Positions 1 to 8,015 of a DNA stretch of 64,000 bases are shown in pieces. A program made the translations under genes and the position numbers. The notes under the pieces are model-generated. The model did not search any database and was not told the DNA's origin. It saw only the letters and a program-made list of their open reading frames with translations. Position 1 is the stretch's first letter. Each line of letters starts with the position of its first letter. Source of the DNA: Sulfurospirillum sp. UBA4058 (GTDB taxonomy: Bacteria; Campylobacterota; Campylobacteria; Campylobacterales; Sulfurospirillaceae); NCBI GenBank assembly GCA_002382085.1, contig DFZK01000010.1, positions 62,001 through 126,000 of the forward strand, written 5' to 3'.

Positions 1-34
1 TATCAACGTACGCTTTAGACTCAAAACTCCGTAT

Positions 35-607
35 TTACCCCTCTTTGGCATCTGCCAACACCAGTGCGAACAAGACATTGACACCGTGCTTTTTGAGTGT
101 TTCATGCGCCTCTTCCAACGTACTTCCCGTAGTGATAATGTCGTCGATCAAAATAGCGTCTATTTCACCTTTACATGTAACGATAAAATCCCGTTTATTG
201 GCTTGCCTAAAGGCTCTGCTTTTACCCGAATAACTCTGATGGTTTTGTGCTCTTAAACTCCCGTACAACGGTGTTAAAAAAGGCTGGGTCGCTTTGGCTA
301 AAATCGCGCTGTGCGAATAGCCGTGTCTCACATGATCGTCAATGGGAACGGCGCAAATGCCGCTTGGGAACTCAAAGGTTTTTAGAAACTCAAAAAAAGT
401 GTGCTTTCCAAGTTGTGCGAAAATCTTTGCGCCGACATAGGTGTGTTTGGTGTGAAGCAATGGGGCAATGTCGTGATAGCCGTAGAAAGAATAGACTTTA
501 AGTCCGCTCGGCAAAATTCGAAAAGCAGGCATTGGGGCTAAAATAGTTTGCAGGCACGTTTTGCAAAGCGGTTGCCAACTGAGCTTTAAACAAAGATGGC
601 AACGCAT
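35..607 (-). CDS. comF: ComF-family phosphoribosyltransferase-like protein
   Basis: A 190-aa protein of the ComF/GntX family. These proteins are linked to DNA uptake (competence) in several bacteria, although the reaction they catalyse is not settled. The N-terminus carries two CxxC pairs (Cys3/Cys6 and Cys15/Cys18) that probably bind zinc. The C-terminal type I phosphoribosyltransferase fold shows the PRPP-binding loop LIDDIITTGST at about residues 153-163. The ATG at 605-607 lies just downstream of lepA, separated by 12 nt that contain a copy of the TGACATGTAA palindrome, so it is probably the last gene of a prs-lepA-comF transcript. The family call is firm; a competence role here is inference. 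Confidence 0.85.
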   Translation of the reverse strand: MRCHLCLKLSWQPLCKTCLQTILAPMPAFRILPSGLKVYSFYGYHDIAPLLHTKHTYVGAKIFAQLGKHTFFEFLKTFEFPSGICAVPIDDHVRHGYSHSAILAKATQPFLTPLYGSLRAQNHQSYSGKSRAFRQANKRDFIVTCKGEIDAILIDDIITTGSTLEEAHETLKKHGVNVLFALVLADAKEG

Positions 608-619
608 GACATGTAAGAA

Positions 620-2413
620 TCAGTCGATTTTAAGAATGGTTAAAAACGCTTCTTGCGGGAGTTGGACTTTCCCGATCGATTTCATACGCTTTTTACCCTC
701 TTTTTGTTTTTCCAATAACTTTCGTTTACGGGTAATATCGCCGCCGTAACATTTCGCCGTGACGTTTTTTCCCATCGATTTGACGGTCTCTCTCGCGATG
801 ACTTTGTTACCGATGCTCGCTTGAATCGCCACTTCGAAAAGTTGTCGCGGAACGATCTCTTTCATCGCTTTGACAAAGTCGCGTCCTCTGCTTTGAGCAC
901 TAATGCGAGGTACGATAATCGAAAGGGCATCTACGACTTCGCCCGCCACTAAGACGTCGAGTTTGACCAGATCGCCCGCTTGATAGCCGATCGGCTCGTA
1001 ATCAAAACTCGCGTATCCTTTACTGACCGACTTGAGCTTGTCGTAAAAATCCATCACGATTTCATTGAGCGGAATTTCATACTCCAAAAGCACGCGCTCG
1101 GGACTCAAATAGTCCATCTTTTTTTGAAGCCCGCGTTTGTTGTTCATCAAAATAATGATATTACCTAAAAATTCACTCGGCGTTAAAACGGTTGCTTTGA
1201 CATAAGGCTCTTGAATCTCTTCGATCTCGTTAACCGGCGGTAATTCGCTGGGATTTTGAATATCCAAACTCGTACCTTTGGTCGTAACGACTTTATAGGT
1301 AACGGTCGGTGCGGTGGCAATCAAATCAAGATCAAACTCCCGCTCCAAACGCTCTTTGATGACTTCCATATGCAAAAGTCCCAAAAAGCCGACGCGAAAG
1401 CCAAAGCCAAGGGCGGCAGAGGTTTCAGGCTCGTATGAGATGCTTGAGTCATTGAGTTTGAGCTTATCTAACGCATCTCTGAGTTCTTCAAATTTGTCGG
1501 TTTCAATCGGATAAAGTCCGGCAAAAACGAACTGTTTGACTTGTTTAAAGCCGCCGACCGCTTCGGCGGTTTTGCGTTTGGCATCGGTAATCGTATCGCC
1601 GACTTGGACGTCGCCGACGTTTTTCAGACCCAAAACGACAATGCCCACTTCGCCCGTTTTAATTTCGTTTGTTTTTTGCATCGCCAAAGGGTGCGGGTAC
1701 ATGAGATTTAAAACTTCGTGTTTTTTACCCGTTCCCATGACGTAGACTTCCTGCCCCTTGACGATCGTCCCGTCGTAAACGCGTACCAAAGCCAAAGCTC
1801 CCAAATAGTTGTCAAACCAGCTATCGTAGATCAACGCTTTGGTCGGTGCATTTTCATCGCCCGTGGGGGCTGGGATTTTATCCACCAAGGTATCAAGCAG
1901 TTCTCTAATGCCGATACCGCTTTTTGCACTCACGCTTAGCGCCTCGGAACAATCAAGTCCGATGGTATGCTCGATTTCGTCTTTTACGCGTTCAGGATCC
2001 GCCGCGGGAAGGTCAATTTTATTAAGAACCGGAATAATTTCTAAGTTATTTTCTAAGGCGATGTATACATTGGCAATCGTTTGGGCTTCAACACCCTGAG
2101 AGGCATCGACCACTAAAAGTGCACCGTCGCTCGAAGCCAAGGAACGGCTCACTTCATACGAAAAATCCACGTGACCCGGAGTGTCGATAAGATTCAGAAT
2201 ATAGGGCTGTCCGTCTTTGATGTAGGTCAGACGTACGCTTTGTGCTTTGATGGTAATACCGCGCTCTTTTTCGATATCCATTGTGTCCATCATTTGCGTC
2301 GTCATTTCGCGTTCGCTGACCGCACCGCACTCTTGAATCAGACGATCGGCTAAGGTACTCTTACCGTGATCGATATGGGCAATGATTGAGAAGTTTCGAA
2401 TACGACTCTGCAT
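620..2413 (-). CDS. lepA: Elongation factor 4 (LepA)
   Basis: A full-length 597-aa ribosome-associated translational GTPase that acts on stalled or mis-translocated ribosomes in the cytoplasm. The GTPase motifs are complete: AHIDHGKST (about 12-20), DTPGH (77-81) and NKID (131-134). They are followed by EF-G-like domains II, III and V and the LepA-specific C-terminal domain ending in a basic KxxxGKKRMK stretch. The ATG overlaps the stop codon of prs by one base (TAATG-type coupling), so the two are probably co-transcribed. Nothing unusual was seen. Confidence 0.97.
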   Translation of the reverse strand: MQSRIRNFSIIAHIDHGKSTLADRLIQECGAVSEREMTTQMMDTMDIEKERGITIKAQSVRLTYIKDGQPYILNLIDTPGHVDFSYEVSRSLASSDGALLVVDASQGVEAQTIANVYIALENNLEIIPVLNKIDLPAADPERVKDEIEHTIGLDCSEALSVSAKSGIGIRELLDTLVDKIPAPTGDENAPTKALIYDSWFDNYLGALALVRVYDGTIVKGQEVYVMGTGKKHEVLNLMYPHPLAMQKTNEIKTGEVGIVVLGLKNVGDVQVGDTITDAKRKTAEAVGGFKQVKQFVFAGLYPIETDKFEELRDALDKLKLNDSSISYEPETSAALGFGFRVGFLGLLHMEVIKERLEREFDLDLIATAPTVTYKVVTTKGTSLDIQNPSELPPVNEIEEIQEPYVKATVLTPSEFLGNIIILMNNKRGLQKKMDYLSPERVLLEYEIPLNEIVMDFYDKLKSVSKGYASFDYEPIGYQAGDLVKLDVLVAGEVVDALSIIVPRISAQSRGRDFVKAMKEIVPRQLFEVAIQASIGNKVIARETVKSMGKNVTAKCYGGDITRKRKLLEKQKEGKKRMKSIGKVQLPQEAFLTILKID

Positions 2414-3342
2414 TAAATAAACAATCCGTTGACGCTTTCGTTATGGTACACACGACGAATTACTTCGGCAAATACCGGAGCAACGCTTAGCACTTTAATT
2501 TTTTCGCTCGCTTCTTTGAGAGGAATCGTATCGGTAACGATAAGTTCGTCCAACTCGCCTTTAGCGATTCGCTCATATGCAGGACCGCTCAAAACCGCAT
2601 GCGTACAACATGCCATCACGCTTGTAGCACCTCTTTTCTTGAGCACTTCCGCCGCTTTGACGATCGTTCCCGCCGTATCGATCATATCGTCGACTAAAAT
2701 GACGTCTTTACCGTTCACGTCGCCGATAATATTCATCACTTCCGATTCGTTAGCGCGCTCTCGGCGTTTATCGACGATGACCATATCGACGCCTAAGAGT
2801 TTGGCAAAACTACGTGCTCGTGCAACGCCGCCGATGTCGGGACTTGCAATAATAGGGCTTTTAAGGTTTTTAGCTTTGACATAGTCGTTGAAAACGATAG
2901 AGCCGTAAAGGTTATCGACGGGAATATCGAAGAAACCTTGGATTTGTCCGGCATGAAGATCGATCGTAACGACGCGGTCGATTCCCGCCGTTTGCATCAT
3001 GTTGGCAACGAGTTTTGCCGTGATCGGAACGCGCGGTGCGGCTTTTCTGTCTTGTCTGGCATAACCGAAATAAGGAACGACAGCCGTAATACTGTTCGCG
3101 GAACTACGTCGTAACGCATCCGTCAAAATCAATAACTCCATTAAATTCACATTGGCCGGAGCACATGTAGGTTGAATGATAAAAACATCTTTCCCGCGAA
3201 CGCTTTCGCTGATCTGTACGCTAATCTCACCGTCACTAAAACGTTTGATTTCAGCCGCCGACAAAGGGAGAGAAAGGTGTTTGGCAACGCGTTTAGCGAA
3301 CTCGGGATTCGCCGTTCCGGCAAAGACTTTGTAGCCTCTCAT
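2413..3342 (-). CDS. prs: Ribose-phosphate pyrophosphokinase
   Basis: A 309-aa PRPP synthetase. It makes 5-phosphoribosyl-1-pyrophosphate from ribose 5-phosphate and ATP for nucleotide, histidine, tryptophan and NAD synthesis. The catalytic flexible loop KRRERANESEV (about 192-202) and the PRPP loop VDDMIDTAGT (about 217-226) are both intact, and the length is typical of class I enzymes. It is first in a prs-lepA-comF run. The divergent intergenic region with the gene at 3511 holds a -10-like TAGAAT on the minus strand, about 40 nt before the start. Upstream of that are TTAACG and TTAAGT hexamers spaced 11 bp apart, reminiscent of sites of HsrA/CosR-type orphan regulators in this phylum (inference). 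Confidence 0.97.
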   Translation of the reverse strand: MRGYKVFAGTANPEFAKRVAKHLSLPLSAAEIKRFSDGEISVQISESVRGKDVFIIQPTCAPANVNLMELLILTDALRRSSANSITAVVPYFGYARQDRKAAPRVPITAKLVANMMQTAGIDRVVTIDLHAGQIQGFFDIPVDNLYGSIVFNDYVKAKNLKSPIIASPDIGGVARARSFAKLLGVDMVIVDKRRERANESEVMNIIGDVNGKDVILVDDMIDTAGTIVKAAEVLKKRGATSVMACCTHAVLSGPAYERIAKGELDELIVTDTIPLKEASEKIKVLSVAPVFAEVIRRVYHNESVNGLFI

Positions 3343-3426
3343 AGTTGTGTATCCTTTAGCATCAAAAAAGTGTTTTATTCTATCTCAAAGGGACTTAAGA
3401 AAGCGTTAAGATTAAATTTTGCCGCA

Positions 3427-3458
3427 TTAACATTCGCTTAACACTTTCATGCCATACT
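3427..3458 (+). promoter_or_regulatory. Promoter with 11-bp direct repeats upstream of the DUF4405-like gene
   Basis: TTAACA at 3427-3432 and again at 3438-3443 (11-bp phasing) is followed, after exactly 9 nt, by a -10-like CATACT at 3453-3458. The same layout (hexamer, 5 nt, hexamer, 9 nt, -10) is seen before psrA2, tsdA and the HemW-like gene. It suggests an OmpR-family activator site in place of a normal -35. No binding evidence exists here. Confidence 0.45.
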
Positions 3459-3510
3459 TTCAAAAGAGTTGTTGCAAAACTTTCTCTAATTATCCTAATC
3501 GGAGTTTTTT

Positions 3511-4338
3511 ATGATTCGTCTACGCCGTTTGACCTCTTTATGTGTCGCTTTTTCGTTTTTAGCTATGAGTTATACGGGAATTTTGCTTTTTATCGCACCG
3601 AAAGGCCGTGTCGCTTACTGGACGGATTGGCATCTTTTAGGCTTGGATAAAACGCAATACACGAACTTACATGTAAGCTTTATGATTCTTTTTTTAATAG
3701 GCTCGATCGTGCATATATACCTGAACGTGCCGGCGTTACTGAGTTACCTTAAAACGAAAGCATCAACGTTTTCGTTTTTCAATAAAGAGTTGCTACTAGC
3801 ATTGGCGTTCAATCTTTTCTTTTGGGTCGGAACGCTCTATTTTTGGCAACCTTTCGATGCCTTTTTGGACTTTTCCGATCAGCTTAAGAACTCTTGGGAG
3901 CAAAAAGCGGATTCAAAAGCACCTTACGGTCATGCCGAACTTTCAAGCTTAGAAGAGTTTGCGATGCGTACCAGCACACCGCTTTCTCAGCTGGTGCAAA
4001 CCTTAACCGACGCACAGCTTAAAGCCGTCGATCCTTCCAAACGTATTATCGATATTGCTCAATCAAACGGCTACTCGCCCGCACAAATGTTCGGCTTGAT
4101 GGCAAAACAAAAATCCGCTTCGACGTCATTACAAGAAGGCGGAGGATACGGTCGTTTAAGCCTTGAAGAAGCTTCCAAACGCCAAGGATTTTCGCTACCG
4201 CGTGCTCTTGTTTTTCTTCGCGAAAAAGGATTTGACGCACGTGAGACATCGACGCTCAAAGAGATTTCGGATGCGCTCAATACAAAACCTATGATGCTCT
4301 TAGAGCAGCTTAAAACGCTAGAAAAGGATTCCCAATGA
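3511..4338 (+). CDS. DUF4405-like (flavinylation-associated cytochrome type) membrane protein
   Basis: A 275-aa protein with three predicted membrane segments (about residues 10-30, 52-72 and 91-112). Histidines sit at or near membrane faces (WHLLG, LHVSF, VHIYL), as in the small b-type cytochrome-like DUF4405 family. From about residue 140 there is a soluble helical region with two related stretches resembling small helical DNA-binding or peptide-binding repeats. This region is not part of the basic family and its role is unknown. The start follows a GGAG at about 8 nt. It overlaps the next gene by ATGA, so the EF-hand protein is translationally coupled. A redox or membrane sensory role is inference; haem binding is not proven by the sequence alone. 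Confidence 0.6.
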   Translation: MIRLRRLTSLCVAFSFLAMSYTGILLFIAPKGRVAYWTDWHLLGLDKTQYTNLHVSFMILFLIGSIVHIYLNVPALLSYLKTKASTFSFFNKELLLALAFNLFFWVGTLYFWQPFDAFLDFSDQLKNSWEQKADSKAPYGHAELSSLEEFAMRTSTPLSQLVQTLTDAQLKAVDPSKRIIDIAQSNGYSPAQMFGLMAKQKSASTSLQEGGGYGRLSLEEASKRQGFSLPRALVFLREKGFDARETSTLKEISDALNTKPMMLLEQLKTLEKDSQ

Positions 4339-4631
4339 AACGTTTTTTATGGCTATGCGCCTTTGCCTCTTTACTCTTAGCCGCCGATACGACGCGAGGA
4401 CCGATGAGTTTTGACGATTTCGATACCAACAAAGACGGAACACTCAATCAAGAAGAGTTTGATGCGGCAAAAGCGCAACGTATGAGTGCAAGAGCCCAAG
4501 CGGGCGGAGGCATGAAAAATGCGGCGGATGCTCCCGATTTTGCTTATTTTGATATCAATCACGACGGAAAAGTAACCAAAGACGAGTTCCGTCAAAAGCA
4601 GTTGGAACGGCTTAAAAACAGACGTAATTAA
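4335..4631 (+). CDS. Secreted EF-hand calcium-binding protein
   Basis: A 98-aa protein with a hydrophobic N-terminal signal sequence (about residues 1-17) followed by two EF-hand loops: DTNKDGTLNQEEF (about 29-41) and DINHDGKVTKDEF (about 73-85). Both have Asp/Asn at positions 1, 3 and 5 and Glu at position 12, so both should bind calcium. The linker between them is Gly/Ala/Met-rich. It starts within the last codon of the upstream membrane protein (ATGA), which points to a two-gene unit. The partner is unknown; a periplasmic calcium-responsive role with the upstream cytochrome-like protein is inference. It is followed by a strong hairpin terminator. Confidence 0.8.
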   Translation: MKRFLWLCAFASLLLAADTTRGPMSFDDFDTNKDGTLNQEEFDAAKAQRMSARAQAGGGMKNAADAPDFAYFDINHDGKVTKDEFRQKQLERLKNRRN

Positions 4632-4633
4632 CG

Positions 4634-4657
4634 CAAGAGGCGTCTTTACGCCTCTTG
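4634..4657. terminator. Bidirectional hairpin between convergent genes
   Basis: CAAGAGGCG (4634-4642) and CGCCTCTTG (4649-4657) form a perfect 9-bp stem with a 6-nt loop. It lies between the stop codons of the EF-hand gene (plus) and the small membrane protein gene (minus). Short T runs follow on the plus strand, so it probably ends transcription of the plus-strand unit and perhaps of both. Confidence 0.75.
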
Positions 4658-4658
4658 T

Positions 4659-5021
4659 TTATCCACGACTTGAAATAACAATACCCAACACAATCAAAGC
4701 AAGACCCAGAATTTTATAAAGCGTCACACTCTCACTGAATAAAAAGACCGAAGAGACGAACACCACCACAAACGTCATTCCCATAAACGGATACGCGTAG
4801 CTCAGCTCAAACTTGGTCATCGCCGCCATCCAACAAAGAGAAGCGACAAACGCGGAGATAAAGCCACTTAAAATAAACGGGTCTAAAAAGAGCTTCAGAA
4901 GAAAAACGATTTTTTCAGCCGACGCATCGGGTAAATGCCCATGAAAAGGGATGCGCCATTTAATCACAAGCTGCCCGTAAACCGTGAAAAAAATCGTTCC
5001 AAAGATATATAAATGTGCCAT
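4659..5021 (-). CDS. Small EamA/SMR-type membrane protein, flippase-like
   Basis: A protein of about 120 aa with four predicted transmembrane helices, of the small multidrug resistance/EamA half-transporter type (compare ArnE/ArnF, which flip undecaprenyl-linked aminosugar). I chose the ATG at 5021 because it overlaps the stop of the aminotransferase gene as TAATG; ATGs at 5027 and 5036 are alternatives. The family is recognised by length, helix pattern and the C-terminal GLALIVLGIVIS helix. It is the last gene of the glycan cassette, so transport of a lipid-linked sugar intermediate is a reasonable inference. Such four-helix proteins normally work as dimers. Confidence 0.65.
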   Translation of the reverse strand: MAHLYIFGTIFFTVYGQLVIKWRIPFHGHLPDASAEKIVFLLKLFLDPFILSGFISAFVASLCWMAAMTKFELSYAYPFMGMTFVVVFVSSVFLFSESVTLYKILGLALIVLGIVISSRG

Positions 5022-6154
5022 TAACATGCACTCCATTTCATCAAAATGTCACAAACTGCGTCAATCTCTTCATTGGTAATACCATAATACAGTGGCAAAC
5101 GAACCAGTCGTTCACTCTCTTTAGTCGTGTACACATCTTCGCCAAACATACGACCGTATTTAAGACCAGCAGGAGCGCTGTGAAGTGGCAAATAATGAAA
5201 AACTGCGCCGATATTTTGCGCTTTAAACTGCTCTAACAGAGCCGTTCTCGTCTCTAAATCTTTCACTTTAAAGTAGAACATGTGTGCGTTATGCACGCAT
5301 CCCGCAGGAATAAAAGGAAGTTCAATCAACCCTTTTTTAGCCAAACCTTCAAGTTTTGTATAGTATATTTTCCACGCATTCAAACGGTGATTTTGAATCG
5401 CATCCACCTCTTCTAAATTGCCCCACAGATAAGCGGCTTGAAGTTCACTGGGTAGGTAACTGCTTCCGATGTCCATCCAACCGTATTTATCGACCATACC
5501 TCTAAAAAATTGGCTACGGTTCGTTCCTTTTTCGCGAATAATTTCCGCTCTTTGCGTAAATCGCTCATCGTTAATGAGCAACAATCCACCCTCACCACCG
5601 CTGGTGACATTTTTCGTTTCATGAAAACTAAACGCACCCAAATGTCCAATCGTTCCCAGTGGTTTGCCTTTGTAGGTTGCTTCAAAACCTTGCGCAGCAT
5701 CTTCAACCACAAAAAGATTATGGCGGTTCGCGATATCCATAATAACATCCATATCGCATCCCACACCTGCATAATGCACAGGGGCAATCACTTTGGTTTT
5801 AGGGGTAATCGCCGCTTCAATCAAGCGCTCATCCATATTCATGGTCTCAGGTCGTACATCGATAAAGACGATTTTTGCCCCACGCAGTGCAAAGGCATCG
5901 GCAGTACTCACAAACGTGTAACTAGGCATGATGACTTCATCGCCCTCTTTGATGTCCAAAAGAAGTGCCGCCATCTCAAGTGCGTGCGTGCACGAAGGTG
6001 TGAGCAACGTTTTAGGACAACCATAGCGTTTTTCAAACCACTCTTGGGAGCGTTTACCAAAGGCACCATCGCCCGAAATTTTAAGGCTATTCATTGCCTC
6101 TAACACATACTTATCTTCGTTTCCTGTTCGTGGAGGTTTATTAAAATGAATCAT
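5021..6154 (-). CDS. wecE: WecE/RffA-type dTDP-sugar 4-aminotransferase
   Basis: A 377-aa PLP-dependent sugar aminotransferase of the DegT/DnrJ/EryC1 family, closest in feel to WecE (dTDP-4-dehydro-6-deoxyglucose transaminase, making dTDP-Fuc4N). Visible motifs are the cofactor Asp in VEDAAQ (about 150-155) and the Schiff-base Lys181 in FHETKNVTSGGEGG. It acts in the cytoplasm to make a nucleotide-activated aminosugar for surface glycans. Its neighbours are a flippase-like protein, a WbqC-like protein and a GT2 transferase. The 225-nt leader between it and the upstream gene carries two copies of the structured repeat, so its expression may depend on that element. Confidence 0.88.
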   Translation of the reverse strand: MIHFNKPPRTGNEDKYVLEAMNSLKISGDGAFGKRSQEWFEKRYGCPKTLLTPSCTHALEMAALLLDIKEGDEVIMPSYTFVSTADAFALRGAKIVFIDVRPETMNMDERLIEAAITPKTKVIAPVHYAGVGCDMDVIMDIANRHNLFVVEDAAQGFEATYKGKPLGTIGHLGAFSFHETKNVTSGGEGGLLLINDERFTQRAEIIREKGTNRSQFFRGMVDKYGWMDIGSSYLPSELQAAYLWGNLEEVDAIQNHRLNAWKIYYTKLEGLAKKGLIELPFIPAGCVHNAHMFYFKVKDLETRTALLEQFKAQNIGAVFHYLPLHSAPAGLKYGRMFGEDVYTTKESERLVRLPLYYGITNEEIDAVCDILMKWSAC

Positions 6155-6168
6155 TGTTTACTCTTAAA

Positions 6169-6280
6169 TAAGTTTTATAGAGTTGTTGCAACTCTTGACA
6201 CGCTTTTAGAGCCAAGCTCTAAAAACTACGCTAACGCTGAGTTCTCTTCGGCAGAGTGCCCGCGCACCTTTGGTGCTTTT
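6169..6280 (-). repeat. Structured repeat element, copy A
   Basis: About 90 bp (6192-6280) nearly identical to copy B and clearly related to copy C at 24.5 kb, extending to a shared TATAAAACTTA (6169-6179 on the minus strand). In minus-strand sense it begins AAAAGCACCAAAGGTGC (hairpin). It continues with a GCGG...CTGC stem, a conserved block GAGAACTCAGCGTTAGCGTAG and a perfect TTTAGAGC-loop-GCTCTAAA hairpin. A further GAGTTG/CAACTC hairpin lies between the repeat and the wecE start. It sits in the wecE leader in the same orientation relative to the downstream gene as copy C. Confidence 0.85.
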
Positions 6281-6292
6281 TTATTTTAAATT

Positions 6293-6381
6293 CTCTTGAC
6301 ACGCCTTTAGAGCCAAGCTCTAAAAGCTACGCTAACGCTGAGTTCTCTTCGGCGGAAAGCCCGCGCACCTTTGGTGCTTTT
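6293..6381 (-). repeat. Structured repeat element, copy B (tandem to A)
   Basis: An 89-bp copy in direct tandem with copy A, 12 bp apart. It starts at the stop codon of the WbqC-like gene. It keeps all three stems; the middle one is GCGG/CCGC here against GCGG/CTGC in copy A, so pairing survives through a G-U. It lacks the TATAAAACTTA tail. Confidence 0.85.
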
Positions 6382-7069
6382 AGTGACTACTTTTAAGAAA
6401 ATTTTTGGCGTTTTCGCCTTCATTGAAAATGAGATCGATCACACTCACACCATGCTCAAACGGTGGAAACAGTTGATGGTATTCAGCATACCCACTGTAA
6501 TCCATCCACTCAACGTTAATGCCAGCTGCTGTAAAAATGGATTCATCCAAATAATCTTTCGCCGCAGGCCCACTGAGATACGTCGTGGCACCCAAATCTT
6601 GATTGAGCGCTAAAAGTCGCTCACTCTTGCCATCGGCTAAGACAAATTCTCTGGAATCCCGAATGATCGTTTTAATCTCAAGCATCGAGCATATTGCATC
6701 AATAAAATGACGATTGATCTCGCTAATGCTCTCCATCGTTGCGCTCATATACAGCGCTTCAAACTGCTCTTTATACTCCTTAAAATGAGGCGCTTTGGCA
6801 TAGCTTTGCGCGATGCTTCGCCAATGGTTCACGTTCCATTTGGGATCGGTAATTTTCGTTTCATTGATTTTTTGATGCAAACTCTCTTGACGCACAGGAA
6901 TACTAAGCCATTGAAGCCCATTTTGAGTCTTGATTTTATTGCGATTGCGCCAGTCATTTTTGGTGTACTGCATATCATCGTACAAAACAAACTCGTCCAC
7001 ACTGCCAATAATGTCAAAATACCCCTTCCACGGGATATAATTGGATTGTAAAATTGCTATTTTTTTCAT
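6380..7069 (-). CDS. WbqC-like family protein
   Basis: A 229-aa protein opening with KKIAILQSNYIPWKGYFD and a YDDMQYTKNDWRNRN block, which are diagnostic of the WbqC family found in O-antigen and capsule clusters. The family has been proposed to take part in modification of nucleotide-activated aminosugars, but I know of no settled reaction. The ATG overlaps the stop of the GT2 gene (ATGA), indicating coupling. Together with the downstream WecE-type aminotransferase it suggests formation or acylation of an aminosugar for a surface glycan. The stop codon lies at the border of repeat copy B. Confidence 0.8.
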   Translation of the reverse strand: MKKIAILQSNYIPWKGYFDIIGSVDEFVLYDDMQYTKNDWRNRNKIKTQNGLQWLSIPVRQESLHQKINETKITDPKWNVNHWRSIAQSYAKAPHFKEYKEQFEALYMSATMESISEINRHFIDAICSMLEIKTIIRDSREFVLADGKSERLLALNQDLGATTYLSGPAAKDYLDESIFTAAGINVEWMDYSGYAEYHQLFPPFEHGVSVIDLIFNEGENAKNFLKSSH

Positions 7070-7995
7070 AAATTAAGTGTCTCTTGAATCACATAAAGAG
7101 GTCGTCGTTTGACCTCATCAAAAATCTTGCCGATGTAAAGCCCTGTAATGCCAATGATGGCAAACAGAAGTCCAAACATAAAAAACATCGACACCATCAA
7201 ACTCGTCCAACCCTCAGCGGGTGTATGGTAAAAGAAGTAACGAATGACCAGCCAGCTCGCATACCCAAGGCTTGCTAATGCAATAAAAAATCCTAGTTGA
7301 ATGGAAAGCCTGAGCGGTTTATTGGAGTGGGAAATAATCGAATCAATCGCCAAACGAAACAGTTTTGAAAAATTATACGAAGATTCGCCATGCGCACGGG
7401 GCGCATGTTCGATATCAATTTCAACTTTTTTAAATCCGACCATTTGGGCAAAAAGTAAAAAATCGCGGCTGTGTTCACGGTAACGGTTAATCGTCTTGAC
7501 CACTTTGTGGGCATAAATGCCAAAATTGGCGATGCTATTATCGTGTTTGGTTTCGGTGAAGTACTCTAAAACGCGGTTAAACGCCATTGAGCCAAAACGT
7601 TTAATAAAACTATCTTGTCTTTGCACACGTCTTCCAAAAACGATGTCATAACCATCCAACGCTTTGTTGTAGAGCTTAATGATCTCTTCAGGTCTGTCTT
7701 GCAAATCGCAATCCATCACCACAACCCAATCACCTGTGGCATGATCAAGCCCCGCCGTAATGGCGTAATGTTGCCCAAAATTTCGGGAGAGGTTAATGCC
7801 TTTGACACGAGGATCTTTCGCGCATAGCATCGCAATGCGCTCCCACGAAGCTTGCGGACAGGCATCATTGACCAAAATGATCTCGAAGTTTTCAGTAATT
7901 TGGCTTAGTGTCTTTACAAGACGATCGTAGAGCTCAAACAGACACTCTTTACAGCCATAAATGGGAGAGATAACACTTATCTTGACAGACTCCAC
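7066..7995 (-). CDS. Family 2 glycosyltransferase, polyprenyl-phosphate sugar type
   Basis: A 309-aa GT2 enzyme of the DPM1/GtrB/ArnC type. It has an N-terminal catalytic domain with the ISPIYGCKECL start, the NDACP motif and the metal-binding MDCDLQD (about 94-100). Two C-terminal transmembrane helices follow (about 233-255 and 268-290). Members transfer a sugar from a nucleotide donor to undecaprenyl phosphate at the inner membrane. It is coupled to the WbqC-like gene by ATGA and preceded by the polytopic membrane protein. The likely route is that GT2 makes a lipid-linked sugar, the small SMR-like protein flips it and the polytopic protein transfers it; this is inferred from context. Confidence 0.87.
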   Translation of the reverse strand: MESVKISVISPIYGCKECLFELYDRLVKTLSQITENFEIILVNDACPQASWERIAMLCAKDPRVKGINLSRNFGQHYAITAGLDHATGDWVVVMDCDLQDRPEEIIKLYNKALDGYDIVFGRRVQRQDSFIKRFGSMAFNRVLEYFTETKHDNSIANFGIYAHKVVKTINRYREHSRDFLLFAQMVGFKKVEIDIEHAPRAHGESSYNFSKLFRLAIDSIISHSNKPLRLSIQLGFFIALASLGYASWLVIRYFFYHTPAEGWTSLMVSMFFMFGLLFAIIGITGLYIGKIFDEVKRRPLYVIQETLNL

Positions 7996-8015
7996 GCGAC
8001 ACCTTTACATGTAAA

